A stretch of 19,501 nucleotides of DNA from positions 1-19,501 of the forward strand of contig DAOVGW010000054.1 in the NCBI GenBank assembly GCA_030672225.1, given 5' to 3'. The translations under genes were made by a program, and so were the position numbers. Positions 1-5,507 of the stretch are shown piece after piece. Numbering within the stretch: the stretch's first letter is position 1; each line of letters opens with the position of its first letter. Source of the stretch: Dehalococcoidales bacterium (GTDB taxonomy: Bacteria; Chloroflexota; Dehalococcoidia; Dehalococcoidales; ARS1013). The notes below the pieces were generated by a model that worked only from the letters and a program-made list of their open reading frames with translations, did no database searches and was not told where the DNA came from.

Positions 1-171
1 CTCATAGTGCTCTTTTAACCGGAAAATATACATCTGCTGCTGCTCACTGTTCCAGTTACCCCTGATGCCCTCAAAGAGAGCGGTGCCGTAGTGGAGGGCA
101 TGGGTCATAACCCCGACCTTGGCCTCGGCCAGGGGGATAAACTTCTTATGAAAAAAGGCATAAGGTGGCAT
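1..171 (-). CDS. ilvE: Branched-chain amino acid aminotransferase, N-terminal fragment (runs off the left edge)
   Basis: This is the first 57 codons of a minus-strand gene that continues beyond position 1. The peptide begins MPPYAFFHKKFIPLAEAKVG and contains THALHYGTALFEGIRGNW at about residues 23-40, the characteristic N-terminal block of class IV PLP-dependent branched-chain aminotransferases. The family transfers the amino group between glutamate and the keto acids of Leu, Ile and Val, the last step of their synthesis, in the cytoplasm. The ATG at 171 is preceded by AAAGGAG at good spacing, which supports this start. It lies downstream of the mscS-like gene on the same strand, with a short hairpin between them. 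The catalytic lysine and most of the fold lie outside the window, so the call rests on the N-terminal motif only. Confidence 0.85.
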   Translation of the reverse strand, partial: MPPYAFFHKKFIPLAEAKVGVMTHALHYGTALFEGIRGNWNSEQQQMYIFRLKEHYE

Positions 172-229
172 TTGAGCGTCTCCTTTCTTGGTTTTGGGAT
201 TATAGCTATTAATCAACCATAATACAAGT

Positions 230-255
230 AGCCGAGGCCGTCTATCCCCTCGGCT
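230..255 (-). terminator. Hairpin at the 3' end of the mscS-like gene, possible weak terminator
   Basis: Perfect 8-bp inverted repeat AGCCGAGG (230-237) and CCTCGGCT (248-255) with a 10-nt loop. It overlaps the stop codon of the upstream mscS-like gene and precedes ilvE on the minus strand. The sequence after it on the minus strand is AT-rich (ACTTGTATTATGG) but has no clean T-run, so it may be a weak or Rho-assisted terminator, or only an RNA-stabilising hairpin. Confidence 0.35.
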
Positions 256-1183
256 AAAGCTTTTTGCCGCAGCTTGAGCAGAATTTACTGCCGGGAAGGT
301 TCGGCTGTGAGCAAGCCTTACAGATAGGGTTATTTCCCTTTTGGCTTTCACCAAAGTATAGCTTTACATGTGGCCACGGAATCTCAATTCCCTCCTCGTC
401 AAAGGCTTTCTTGAGCCTCTTTCTCAACTCACCGGTTAGCTCCCACTGCTTCATCGGTTTGGTCTCACCAAGTATTTTTATATCTATACCGGAATCACCA
501 AATTTATTGACCCTGAGTGCCTGAGGAGCAGTGCGTATGAATTTACCGAAGTATTCATCCTCAGCCAGTTCCTTACCTACCCGGTTTATTACCGCCATTA
601 CCCGCTCAAGGTCCTCGCCGTAGCCTACCGAAACGTCCAGGTTAACCCGGGCCCAGTCCCGGGTATAGTTGCTGGTGGTAGTAATCTGGCCATTGGGTAT
701 AGAGTGAACAATGCCGTCAAGGTCGCGCAGCACTGTTCGCCTCAAGTTAACATCCACAACCAGACCGACGATACCGGCAATCTTAGCCACATCACCCTTG
801 TTATATTGGTCCTCAAGGATGATAAACAGCCCATTAAGGTAATCTTTTATCAGGCTCTGGGCGCCAAAGCCGATAGCTATGCCGGCAACCCCGGCCCCAG
901 CCAGTAGGGGGGTAATGTTTATTCCCACTTCAGAAAGGACCATAAATACGGCGGCTATTGCTATGACAGCTCCCAAAGCGGTGGTAAGAAAGCGGCTCAA
1001 TGTTTGTGACCGCTTGGCTAATTCCTCCTGGGCACGGCGCTTCTTACCCCTTACCGCGACCGACCTCTCAACGAGCCGGGGTATTGCTACCTTGATTACT
1101 CGGTAGGTTATATACGAGAGCAAGAGGATGATAAGGATGAGAATACCGTGCTCTAAAAACCAGCTACCGATATTTCCCCACAT
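254..1183 (-). CDS. MscS-family mechanosensitive ion channel with C-terminal zinc ribbon
   Basis: A 309-aa small-conductance mechanosensitive channel homologue. The family opens under membrane tension and releases solutes during hypo-osmotic shock. Hydrophobic segments are visible at about residues 13-34, 66-86 and 90-117. The third is the pore helix, rich in Gly and Ala (AGAGVAGIAIGFGAQSLIKD), and is followed by the conserved beta-domain stretch with GDVAKIAGIVG and SIPNGQI. After the cytoplasmic domain there is an extra tail with CxxC pairs at C288/C291 and C302/C305 (PICKAC and FCSSCGKKL), a typical zinc ribbon not part of the classical E. coli MscS core. The ATG has a good AGGAGG 8 nt upstream and its own extended -10 promoter. 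It may also be read from the pyrF-DUF951 transcript. The channel family is clear; the role of the ribbon is unknown. Confidence 0.9.
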   Translation of the reverse strand: MWGNIGSWFLEHGILILIILLLSYITYRVIKVAIPRLVERSVAVRGKKRRAQEELAKRSQTLSRFLTTALGAVIAIAAVFMVLSEVGINITPLLAGAGVAGIAIGFGAQSLIKDYLNGLFIILEDQYNKGDVAKIAGIVGLVVDVNLRRTVLRDLDGIVHSIPNGQITTTSNYTRDWARVNLDVSVGYGEDLERVMAVINRVGKELAEDEYFGKFIRTAPQALRVNKFGDSGIDIKILGETKPMKQWELTGELRKRLKKAFDEEGIEIPWPHVKLYFGESQKGNNPICKACSQPNLPGSKFCSSCGKKL

Positions 1184-1214
1184 AGTAAAATCCTCCTAGA
1201 AACGCCTTGAGGGC

Positions 1215-1223
1215 ATTATAGCA
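1215..1223 (-). promoter_or_regulatory. Extended -10 promoter for the mscS-like gene
   Basis: On the minus strand the sequence reads TG-C-TATAAT (TG at 1223-1222, TATAAT at 1220-1215), a perfect extended -10 element about 30 nt before the start codon at 1183. No convincing -35 hexamer is visible, which extended -10 promoters do not strictly need. Confidence 0.5.
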
Positions 1224-1322
1224 CAACTTCTGTTCACGATATAGATGTTTTACCTTAAGGCTAGAGCAAAGACGGGAGTTTTTGCTAGCTTGAGGCTGGA
1301 CTTGTTTTTGGGCGTGTCATCA

Positions 1323-1511
1323 CTACCCTCTGGATATAAAGGTTTTAACCCGGCGCTCAAAAGTGCCTCGTTCTAGAAGAACACGGCGCTGGCACTTTAG
1401 GCATTTAATCCCAATATCAGCACCGAGCCTTACTACCTGCCACTCATAGCTGCCACAGGGGTGCTTCTTTTTGAGGTGGACAACATCACCCAGCTTAATC
1501 TCCATAACCAT
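1323..1511 (-). CDS. DUF951-family small protein
   Basis: A 62-aa protein that I recognise as the DUF951 family from its layout: an opening MEIKLGDVVHLKKKHPCGS, then YEWQVVRLGADIGIKC and LKCQRRVLLER. The conserved Cys in HPCGS and the CLKC pair (around residues 37-40) suggest metal or nucleic-acid binding, but no function is established to my knowledge. Two in-frame ATGs (1511 and 1505) are possible; the family normally begins at the second (MEIK), while GAGG lies about 8 nt before the first. It sits 25 nt downstream of pyrF on the same strand, so the two are probably co-transcribed. Confidence 0.8.
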   Translation of the reverse strand: MVMEIKLGDVVHLKKKHPCGSYEWQVVRLGADIGIKCLKCQRRVLLERGTFERRVKTFISRG

Positions 1512-1536
1512 TGCTTTGCCTCAGGGGGTTGGTACT

Positions 1537-2358
1537 TTACTGTGAGGCAATGTTAGTCCGGTAATAATTAATCTGGTCTCGTAGCTCGCTGGCAGCCTTC
1601 CGCGCCGCCTTAGCAAAGTCTTTTTCCTGTGAGGCATATATAATCTGTCGTGAGGAGTTAATAATAGCCTTCTCTCCTTTGCTATCGACTCCATAGCGAA
1701 CTGCTAAAGCAGTGTCTCCTCCCTGGGCGCCGATGCCGGGAATAAGCAGTGGCATATCAGGGTAGCTCTGCCGAATTAGCCTTAACTCTTCAGGGCAGGT
1801 AGCACCAACAACCAGCCCAATATTGCCGTACTTGTTCCATTCGGCTGCCTTTCTGGCTACCAGTTGAAATAAGGGATAGCCCTGCCCTCCTAGCTCACAG
1901 CGCAGCGCTTGGAAATCAAGAGCGCCGGGATTGGATGTTCGGCACAGGATGAATACCCCCTTATCCCGGTATCGGATAAAGGGCTCTACCCCGTCAAAGC
2001 CTAAATAGGGATTTACGGTAGCGGCATCAAAGTTAAGGTTATCAAAAATAGCTCTGGCATAGGCTTTAGCGGTACTGCCTATATCGCCCCGCTTGGCATC
2101 GCCTATTGCTGGTATATCACTGGCTATGTAGTCCACAGTTTGCTTCAGGATGTTAAATCCCATCTCTCCCAGTGCCTCATAGAAGGCAAAGTTCAGCTTA
2201 TAGGCACAGACCAAGTCGGAAGTAGCATCAATAATTTTCTTGTTGAACTCAAAGACGCCCACATTGGCTGGCATTAGCTCCGGATCAGGGTCAAGGCCAA
2301 CGCAGAGCAGACTATTATTCTTCCGGGCAGCTATAATAAGCTTTTCAATAAAATTCAC
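1537..2358 (-). CDS. pyrF: Orotidine 5'-phosphate decarboxylase, subfamily 2
   Basis: A 273-aa enzyme converting OMP to UMP, the final step of de novo pyrimidine synthesis, in the cytoplasm. The TIM-barrel landmarks appear in order: GLDPDPELMP at 21-30, YKLNFAFYE at 53-61, the catalytic lysine motif DAKRGDIG at 87-94, LLIPGIGAQGGD at about 204-215 and INSSRQIIYAS at about 233-243, which contacts phosphate. Length and the DAKRGDIG spacing fit the longer bacterial subfamily 2 rather than the roughly 230-aa E. coli type. The start is GTG at 2358; the nearby ATG at 2363 runs into TGA after two codons. GGGGGA lies just upstream as a ribosome site. It is divergent from folC and leads a short minus-strand operon with the DUF951 gene. 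Confidence 0.95.
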   Translation of the reverse strand: MNFIEKLIIAARKNNSLLCVGLDPDPELMPANVGVFEFNKKIIDATSDLVCAYKLNFAFYEALGEMGFNILKQTVDYIASDIPAIGDAKRGDIGSTAKAYARAIFDNLNFDAATVNPYLGFDGVEPFIRYRDKGVFILCRTSNPGALDFQALRCELGGQGYPLFQLVARKAAEWNKYGNIGLVVGATCPEELRLIRQSYPDMPLLIPGIGAQGGDTALAVRYGVDSKGEKAIINSSRQIIYASQEKDFAKAARKAASELRDQINYYRTNIASQ

Positions 2359-2383
2359 CGCATTCCCCCTGTGATAGGTTGAT

Positions 2384-2411
2384 ATTATCAGTCACCATAG
2401 AGGAGCGTCAA
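2384..2411 (-). promoter_or_regulatory. Probable sigma70-type promoter of pyrF
   Basis: On the minus strand TTGACG (2411-2406) is followed after 16 bp by GATAAT (2389-2384), each matching five of six consensus bases. The predicted start of transcription is about 20 nt before the pyrF GTG. Confidence 0.5.
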
Positions 2412-2437
2412 GTTAAGTAGTGAGGTTTAATCGGTAG

Positions 2438-2446
2438 TGATATAAT
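2438..2446 (+). promoter_or_regulatory. Extended -10 promoter of folC
   Basis: TG-A-TATAAT at 2438-2446 is a perfect extended -10 element, about 30 nt before the folC start. A -35 hexamer at the matching distance (TAGTGA, 2418-2423) is weak. It lies back to back with the pyrF promoter. Confidence 0.55.
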
Positions 2447-2476
2447 TAGTTTCGGATATTTGGCAAGGAGCGTAGG

Positions 2477-3811
2477 TTGGTAGCTTCTCTTTATCAGCAG
2501 GCTTTAGACTATATCTACAGCTTTATAGATTATGAAACTATGCCCCGGCCGCATGATGCTGCCAGTTATGACCTCAGGCGCACGGAGGAGCTGCTGGCTC
2601 GTTTGGGCAACCCTCACCTGAAAGCCAAGTCAGTCCATATTGCTGGTACCAAGGGCAAGGGCTCGACCGCCGCCATGCTCGCCTCGGCTCTTACCGCCTC
2701 TGGTTATACTACCGGCCTTTATACCTCGCCTCATCTTAGCGACCTAAGAGAGCGTATCCGGGTTGATGGTAAGTTAATCTCCGAGGCAGAGCTTATTAGT
2801 CTGGTGGAAAAACTCAAGCCTGAGGTTGAGGCAGTGAACTTAAGAGCCAGCTACGGTCAGCTTACTACCTTTGAGCTGTTAACCGCTCTGGCATTTTCCT
2901 ACTTTGGTCTCAAAGGAGTTGATTTTCAGGTGGTGGAAGCCGGGCTGGGGGGTAGGCTTGATGCTACCAATGTAGTAAAGCCTGAGGTTTGCATCATCAC
3001 TTCTGTTAACCTTGACCATACTGATGTATTGGGTGACTCTCTGGCCCAAATTGCCGCTGAGAAGGCGGGCATTATCAAGCCGGGTGGAGTGGTGGTTAGT
3101 TCACCCCAGACTGATGAAGTGGCTCAAATAATAGAAGAAGCCTGTCTTAAGTGTGGTGCTGGGCTGGTCAGGGTAGGTAGTGATGTCACCTGGCAAGAGC
3201 TGGGTTTTGATGCTAGTAGGCAGTTACTCAAGGTTAACGGGAGGCTAGCTAGTTACCAGTTGTCCCTGCCGCTACTTGGGCGCTACCAGCTGGAGAATGC
3301 GGCTACAGCAGTGGCCGCCCTTGAGGTTTTAGCTGGCAGGGGCTTTGGTATTTCCCGGGATAGTATCATTACCGGTCTAGCCAAGGTAAGCTGGCCGGGC
3401 CGCTTTCAGATTGTGAGCCGTAGCCCCCTTATAGTGGTTGATGGTGCCCATAACCCGGCTGCAGCCCGGGGCTTGAGACAGTCCATTGAGCACTACTTTA
3501 AAAACTTTGGCCGAGCCATTTTGGTTATCGGGGCATCATCAGATAAGGATATAGCCGGTATCGTCTCTGAGCTTTACCCCCTTTTTGATAAGGTGATTGT
3601 CACCCGCTCCCGTCACCCCAGGGCTGTGGCAACACCGCCCATTGTAGCTGAATTTAGGAAGCACAGGGTAAAAGCCCAGGCAGCGGAGACAGTCCCTGAG
3701 GCGTTATCGCTGGCGCTGGCTCAGGCTGGCTCAAGCGACCTTATCTGCATTACCGGTTCTCTTTTTGTGGTTGGTGAGGCCATTGAGCAGTTAAAAAGGG
3801 GCGATTTATAA
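2477..3811 (+). CDS. folC: Bifunctional folylpolyglutamate synthase / dihydrofolate synthase
   Basis: A 444-aa Mur-ligase-type enzyme that joins glutamate to dihydropteroate or to tetrahydrofolate using ATP. Visible motifs: P-loop GTKGKGS at 57-63, YTSPHL at 82-87, EAGLGGRLDATN at 154-165, LDHTDVLG at 179-186, AAEKAGIIK at 193-201 containing the lysine that is carbamylated in this superfamily, DGAHNPAA at 322-329 and ITGSLFVVGE near the C-terminus. Length is normal for the family. The start is TTG at 2477 with AAGGAG 6 nt upstream; no ATG fits better. The next gene is convergent 30 bp downstream, so folC is probably a single-gene transcript. Whether both activities are present cannot be told from sequence alone. 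Confidence 0.95.
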   Translation: MVASLYQQALDYIYSFIDYETMPRPHDAASYDLRRTEELLARLGNPHLKAKSVHIAGTKGKGSTAAMLASALTASGYTTGLYTSPHLSDLRERIRVDGKLISEAELISLVEKLKPEVEAVNLRASYGQLTTFELLTALAFSYFGLKGVDFQVVEAGLGGRLDATNVVKPEVCIITSVNLDHTDVLGDSLAQIAAEKAGIIKPGGVVVSSPQTDEVAQIIEEACLKCGAGLVRVGSDVTWQELGFDASRQLLKVNGRLASYQLSLPLLGRYQLENAATAVAALEVLAGRGFGISRDSIITGLAKVSWPGRFQIVSRSPLIVVDGAHNPAAARGLRQSIEHYFKNFGRAILVIGASSDKDIAGIVSELYPLFDKVIVTRSRHPRAVATPPIVAEFRKHRVKAQAAETVPEALSLALAQAGSSDLICITGSLFVVGEAIEQLKRGDL

Positions 3812-3841
3812 ACAAGTTTTAGGGCGGCTCACTCATAAACT

Positions 3842-4105
3842 TTAGGGTGCAACCTCAAATTGGGTAGTTTGAGCCTCCTTGGGCAGCATGTTGCCTAGGA
3901 TTTTCTCTAATGCCATGGTGTGGCTACAAAGCCCCCAGCTGGAAAAGAAGCGACACGAGCAGTGCCACTTGCCATCTTTGTATCCGGTGGTGTGGCTGTC
4001 ATTATCGCCGCGGAATTTAATAGAAAACTCAGTGAAGGTGACCCGCTCTGTCTCCTCGGCATAGCGTCTTGCCTTTTCAATCTTCCCAATCAGACTTGAC
4101 TGCAT
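3842..4105 (-). CDS. Small SWIM zinc-finger protein
   Basis: An 87-aa protein consisting almost entirely of a SWIM zinc finger. The CxCxnCxH ligands are C49, C51, C60 and H62 in WHCSCRFFSSWGLCSHTMAL. The first 45 residues give a short helix (KIEKARRYAEE) and two likely strands (RVTFTEFSIKFRGD and HTTGYKDGKWHC). SWIM fingers bind DNA or protein partners and usually sit inside larger proteins such as Swi2/Snf2 ATPases or recombination mediators; here the finger stands alone. The ATG at 4105 follows a near-perfect TAAGGAGGTG, so the gene is likely well translated. It is convergent with folC and transcribed alone. Its target is unknown. Confidence 0.8.
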   Translation of the reverse strand: MQSSLIGKIEKARRYAEETERVTFTEFSIKFRGDNDSHTTGYKDGKWHCSCRFFSSWGLCSHTMALEKILGNMLPKEAQTTQFEVAP

Positions 4106-4126
4106 GACGACACCTCCTTAAACTTC

Positions 4127-4168
4127 AGAAAGCACCGACTTTAAGCTAGTCCCAGTGCTTTCTTTTTC
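4127..4168 (+). terminator. Strong hairpin with T-run, likely terminator reading rightwards (or leader hairpin of the SWIM gene)
   Basis: AGAAAGCAC (4127-4135) pairs perfectly with GTGCTTTCT (4155-4163). Inside it GACT (4137-4140) pairs with AGTC (4148-4151), giving a two-tier hairpin. On the plus strand it is followed by a T-rich tail (TTTTT, 4164-4168), as in an intrinsic terminator, so it could stop read-through from folC before dtd. On the minus strand the same hairpin lies in the leader of the SWIM gene just ahead of its ribosome site. Confidence 0.45.
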
Positions 4169-4170
4169 CG

Positions 4171-4463
4171 TATTACTATTAGAGTCGCTAGAAGCATGTT
4201 ACCTACTTCTTTAAAAGGCTACACCTTAATTTTATACCCTCTTGGCTTATAAGTCTAGGAAAATTTTTGTTAATTTAGCCGGGCTAACCTAAACATTTTG
4301 AGACTTTTAGAAAAAAATTTGTCTTTATCTTTTAAGGACAGATTAGGATTAAGAAGGGACTAGAAGGGATGGCTTGCCAGATAGTTTCTGTTTGCTCAAG
4401 AGTAGCTGTTGGGTTAGAATGCGTCGGGGAAAGCCTAATCTGGAAAAGAAAGGAAAGAGTAGG
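4171..4463. other. AT-rich intergenic stretch before dtd, with a 13-bp palindrome
   Basis: About 290 bp with no convincing ORF or RNA gene. An open frame continues upstream from dtd to 4374, but its residues do not resemble the family. The only clear structure is the 6-1-6 palindrome TTAGCC-G-GGCTAA at 4275-4287, followed by A/T tracts. A promoter for dtd on the plus strand and one for the SWIM gene on the minus strand must lie here, but I could not assign either confidently. Confidence 0.4.
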
Positions 4464-4913
4464 GTGAAGGCGCTACTTCAGCGAGTAACTGGTGCCAGGG
4501 TCAGTGTTGCCGGTGAGGAAGTGGGCCGGATAGGCCGGGGGCTGGTGGTTTTTATCGGTGTAGCCAGTGAGGATACGGAAAGGGATGTTCGCTACCTGGT
4601 ACAAAAAGCTGTAAATTTGCGAATTTTTGCTGATGAGGCTGGCAAGTTTAACCGCTCAGCTCTGGATATTGGTGGTGAACTCCTGCTGGTGAGCCAGTTT
4701 ACCCTGCTAGCTGATACCAGGAGAGGACGGCGTCCCAGTTTTACTGAGGCGGCGCCATCGGCTCAGGCTGAAAAACTATTTGGTGAGTTCGTTAAGCAGG
4801 CTTGTGCCACCGGCTTAAGGGTTCAAACCGGGCGCTTTGCCCAGTATATGGCGGTAGAAATCCATAATGACGGCCCGGTAACTATCCTCTTGGATAGCAG
4901 AGAAAAGTTTTAG
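4464..4913 (+). CDS. dtd: D-aminoacyl-tRNA deacylase
   Basis: A 149-aa cytoplasmic proofreading enzyme that hydrolyses D-amino acids (and glycine misloaded on tRNA-Ala) from tRNA. The frame is open from 4374, but the family begins with (M)KALLQRVTGARVSV, so I place the start at GTG 4464, preceded by AGGAAAG. With this start the active-site motif SQFTL falls at about residues 77-81 and the cross-subunit motif GPVT at 137-140, the positions expected for the family. The intervening RGRRPSFTEAAP block is also typical. It appears monocistronic: the metal-responsive array and promoter of the next gene begin about 14 nt after its stop. Confidence 0.93.
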   Translation: MKALLQRVTGARVSVAGEEVGRIGRGLVVFIGVASEDTERDVRYLVQKAVNLRIFADEAGKFNRSALDIGGELLLVSQFTLLADTRRGRRPSFTEAAPSAQAEKLFGEFVKQACATGLRVQTGRFAQYMAVEIHNDGPVTILLDSREKF

Positions 4914-4926
4914 AAAACAGCATTTA

Positions 4927-4958
4927 TTGAAACTAATTGCAACTGCAAGGGGTTGCAA
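4927..4958 (+). promoter_or_regulatory. Probable operator 1: four TGCA-type hexamers upstream of the Fur-family gene
   Basis: Hexamers TTGAAA (4927-4932), TTGCAA (4937-4942), CTGCAA (4943-4948) and TTGCAA (4953-4958) lie with centres 10, 6 and 10 bp apart. Within them AATTGCAAC (4935-4943) and GTTGCAATT (4952-4960) form a perfect 9-bp inverted repeat. The last hexamer is also the likely -35 box of the regulator's promoter. The same layout recurs before cbiM. The TTGCAA core recalls the published nickel-responsive Nur box of Streptomyces (TTGCAA half-sites separated by 5 bp). Binding by the adjacent Fur-family protein is inferred, not shown. Confidence 0.65.
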
Positions 4959-4981
4959 TTACTGTTTTTGTGTGCTATGAT
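4953..4981 (+). promoter_or_regulatory. Promoter of the Fur-family gene
   Basis: -35 TTGCAA (4953-4958), 17-bp spacer, -10 TATGAT (4976-4981) with the extended TG at 4973-4974. Its -35 lies inside operator 1, so a bound repressor would block RNA polymerase. The predicted leader is about 30 nt. Confidence 0.6.
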
Positions 4982-5016
4982 ATTCACCTAATCTTGGGAA
5001 CTAAGGTGAAATTTAA

Positions 5017-5436
5017 GTGAGCCAAAGCGGTGATATAATCCGTAAGCTAAGTAAGCAGGGGTACCGGCTGACACCTCAGCGAATGATGATACTGGAAGCT
5101 GTTGAAAGGGCCGATAGCCACATCAGTGCTGAAGAGATATACACCCAGATTTTAGCCCGGTATCCACATATAAATATTTCTACGGTCTATCGCACCCTTG
5201 AGCTACTTAAAGAACTGAGTCTGGTAACAGAGACAGACCTTGGCGATGGACGGGTGCGCTATCACGGTATGAAAAAAGGGCACCATCACCACCTCGTCTG
5301 TCAGAAATGTGGCGCCATAATTGACCTTGATGAATCGGTGCTATCTCCGCTTAAAGTGGCTTTGCTCCGCGAATATAAATTCAGTGCTGACTTGAGGCAT
5401 CTGGCTATTTTCGGGAGCTGTGCCAACTGCCGGTAA
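5017..5436 (+). CDS. Fur-family metal-dependent transcriptional regulator (probably nickel or cobalt responsive)
   Basis: A 139-aa regulator of the Fur/Zur/Nur/PerR superfamily. The winged-helix DNA-binding part covers about residues 1-80, with the recognition helix at STVYRTLELLKEL (55-67). The C-terminal dimerisation and metal part holds the HHHHL cluster (89-93), the structural zinc pairs C95/C98 (CQKC) and C135/C138 (CANC) and a D/E-rich stretch. The start is GTG at 5017 with AAGGTG upstream. A TGCA-hexamer operator overlaps its promoter and a second lies between it and cbiM, so it probably represses itself and the importer. Placement beside a CbiMQO importer favours nickel or cobalt as effector; zinc or iron cannot be excluded from sequence. 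Confidence 0.9.
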   Translation: MSQSGDIIRKLSKQGYRLTPQRMMILEAVERADSHISAEEIYTQILARYPHINISTVYRTLELLKELSLVTETDLGDGRVRYHGMKKGHHHHLVCQKCGAIIDLDESVLSPLKVALLREYKFSADLRHLAIFGSCANCR

Positions 5437-5454
5437 ATTTTTTTTGAGTTATTA

Positions 5455-5486
5455 CTGCAATTAGTTGCACCTGCATAAAAGTGCAT
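5455..5486 (+). promoter_or_regulatory. Probable operator 2: four TGCA-type hexamers upstream of cbiM
   Basis: Hexamers CTGCAA (5455-5460), TTGCAC (5465-5470), CTGCAT (5471-5476) and GTGCAT (5481-5486) have centres 10, 6 and 10 bp apart, the same geometry as operator 1, over exactly 32 bp. The four-base gaps (TTAG, AAAA) are not conserved with those in operator 1, so the likeness is in hexamers and spacing. It ends 9 nt before the GGAGG of cbiM. A clear separate cbiM promoter was not identified; CATAAT at 5484-5489 is a possible -10 but would place transcription start inside the ribosome site. Confidence 0.6.
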
Positions 5487-5507
5487 AATGCTTGAGGAGG
5501 TATAATA

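Noticed and set aside
1261..1288. Hairpin CTAG-ag-CAAA / TTTG-CTAG between the DUF951 and mscS-like genes.
   Set aside because: Short, with a bulge and no T-run; could arise by chance in AT-rich DNA.
4127..4163. Likeness of the minus-strand hairpin (AGTCGGTGC) to the 3' end of a Cas9 tracrRNA.
   Set aside because: There is no repeat array or cas gene in the window and only a few bases agree, so it is coincidence.
4374..4463. N-terminal extension of dtd from an upstream in-frame start at 4374.
   Set aside because: The 30 extra residues do not resemble the family, and start at GTG 4464 puts SQFTL and GPVT at their expected positions.
5396..5445. Terminator or attenuator between the Fur-family gene and cbiM, suggested by a T8 run at 5438-5445.
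   Set aside because: Only a weak interrupted stem (GGCA..GGC with GCC..TGCC) precedes it, inside the coding region; not convincing.
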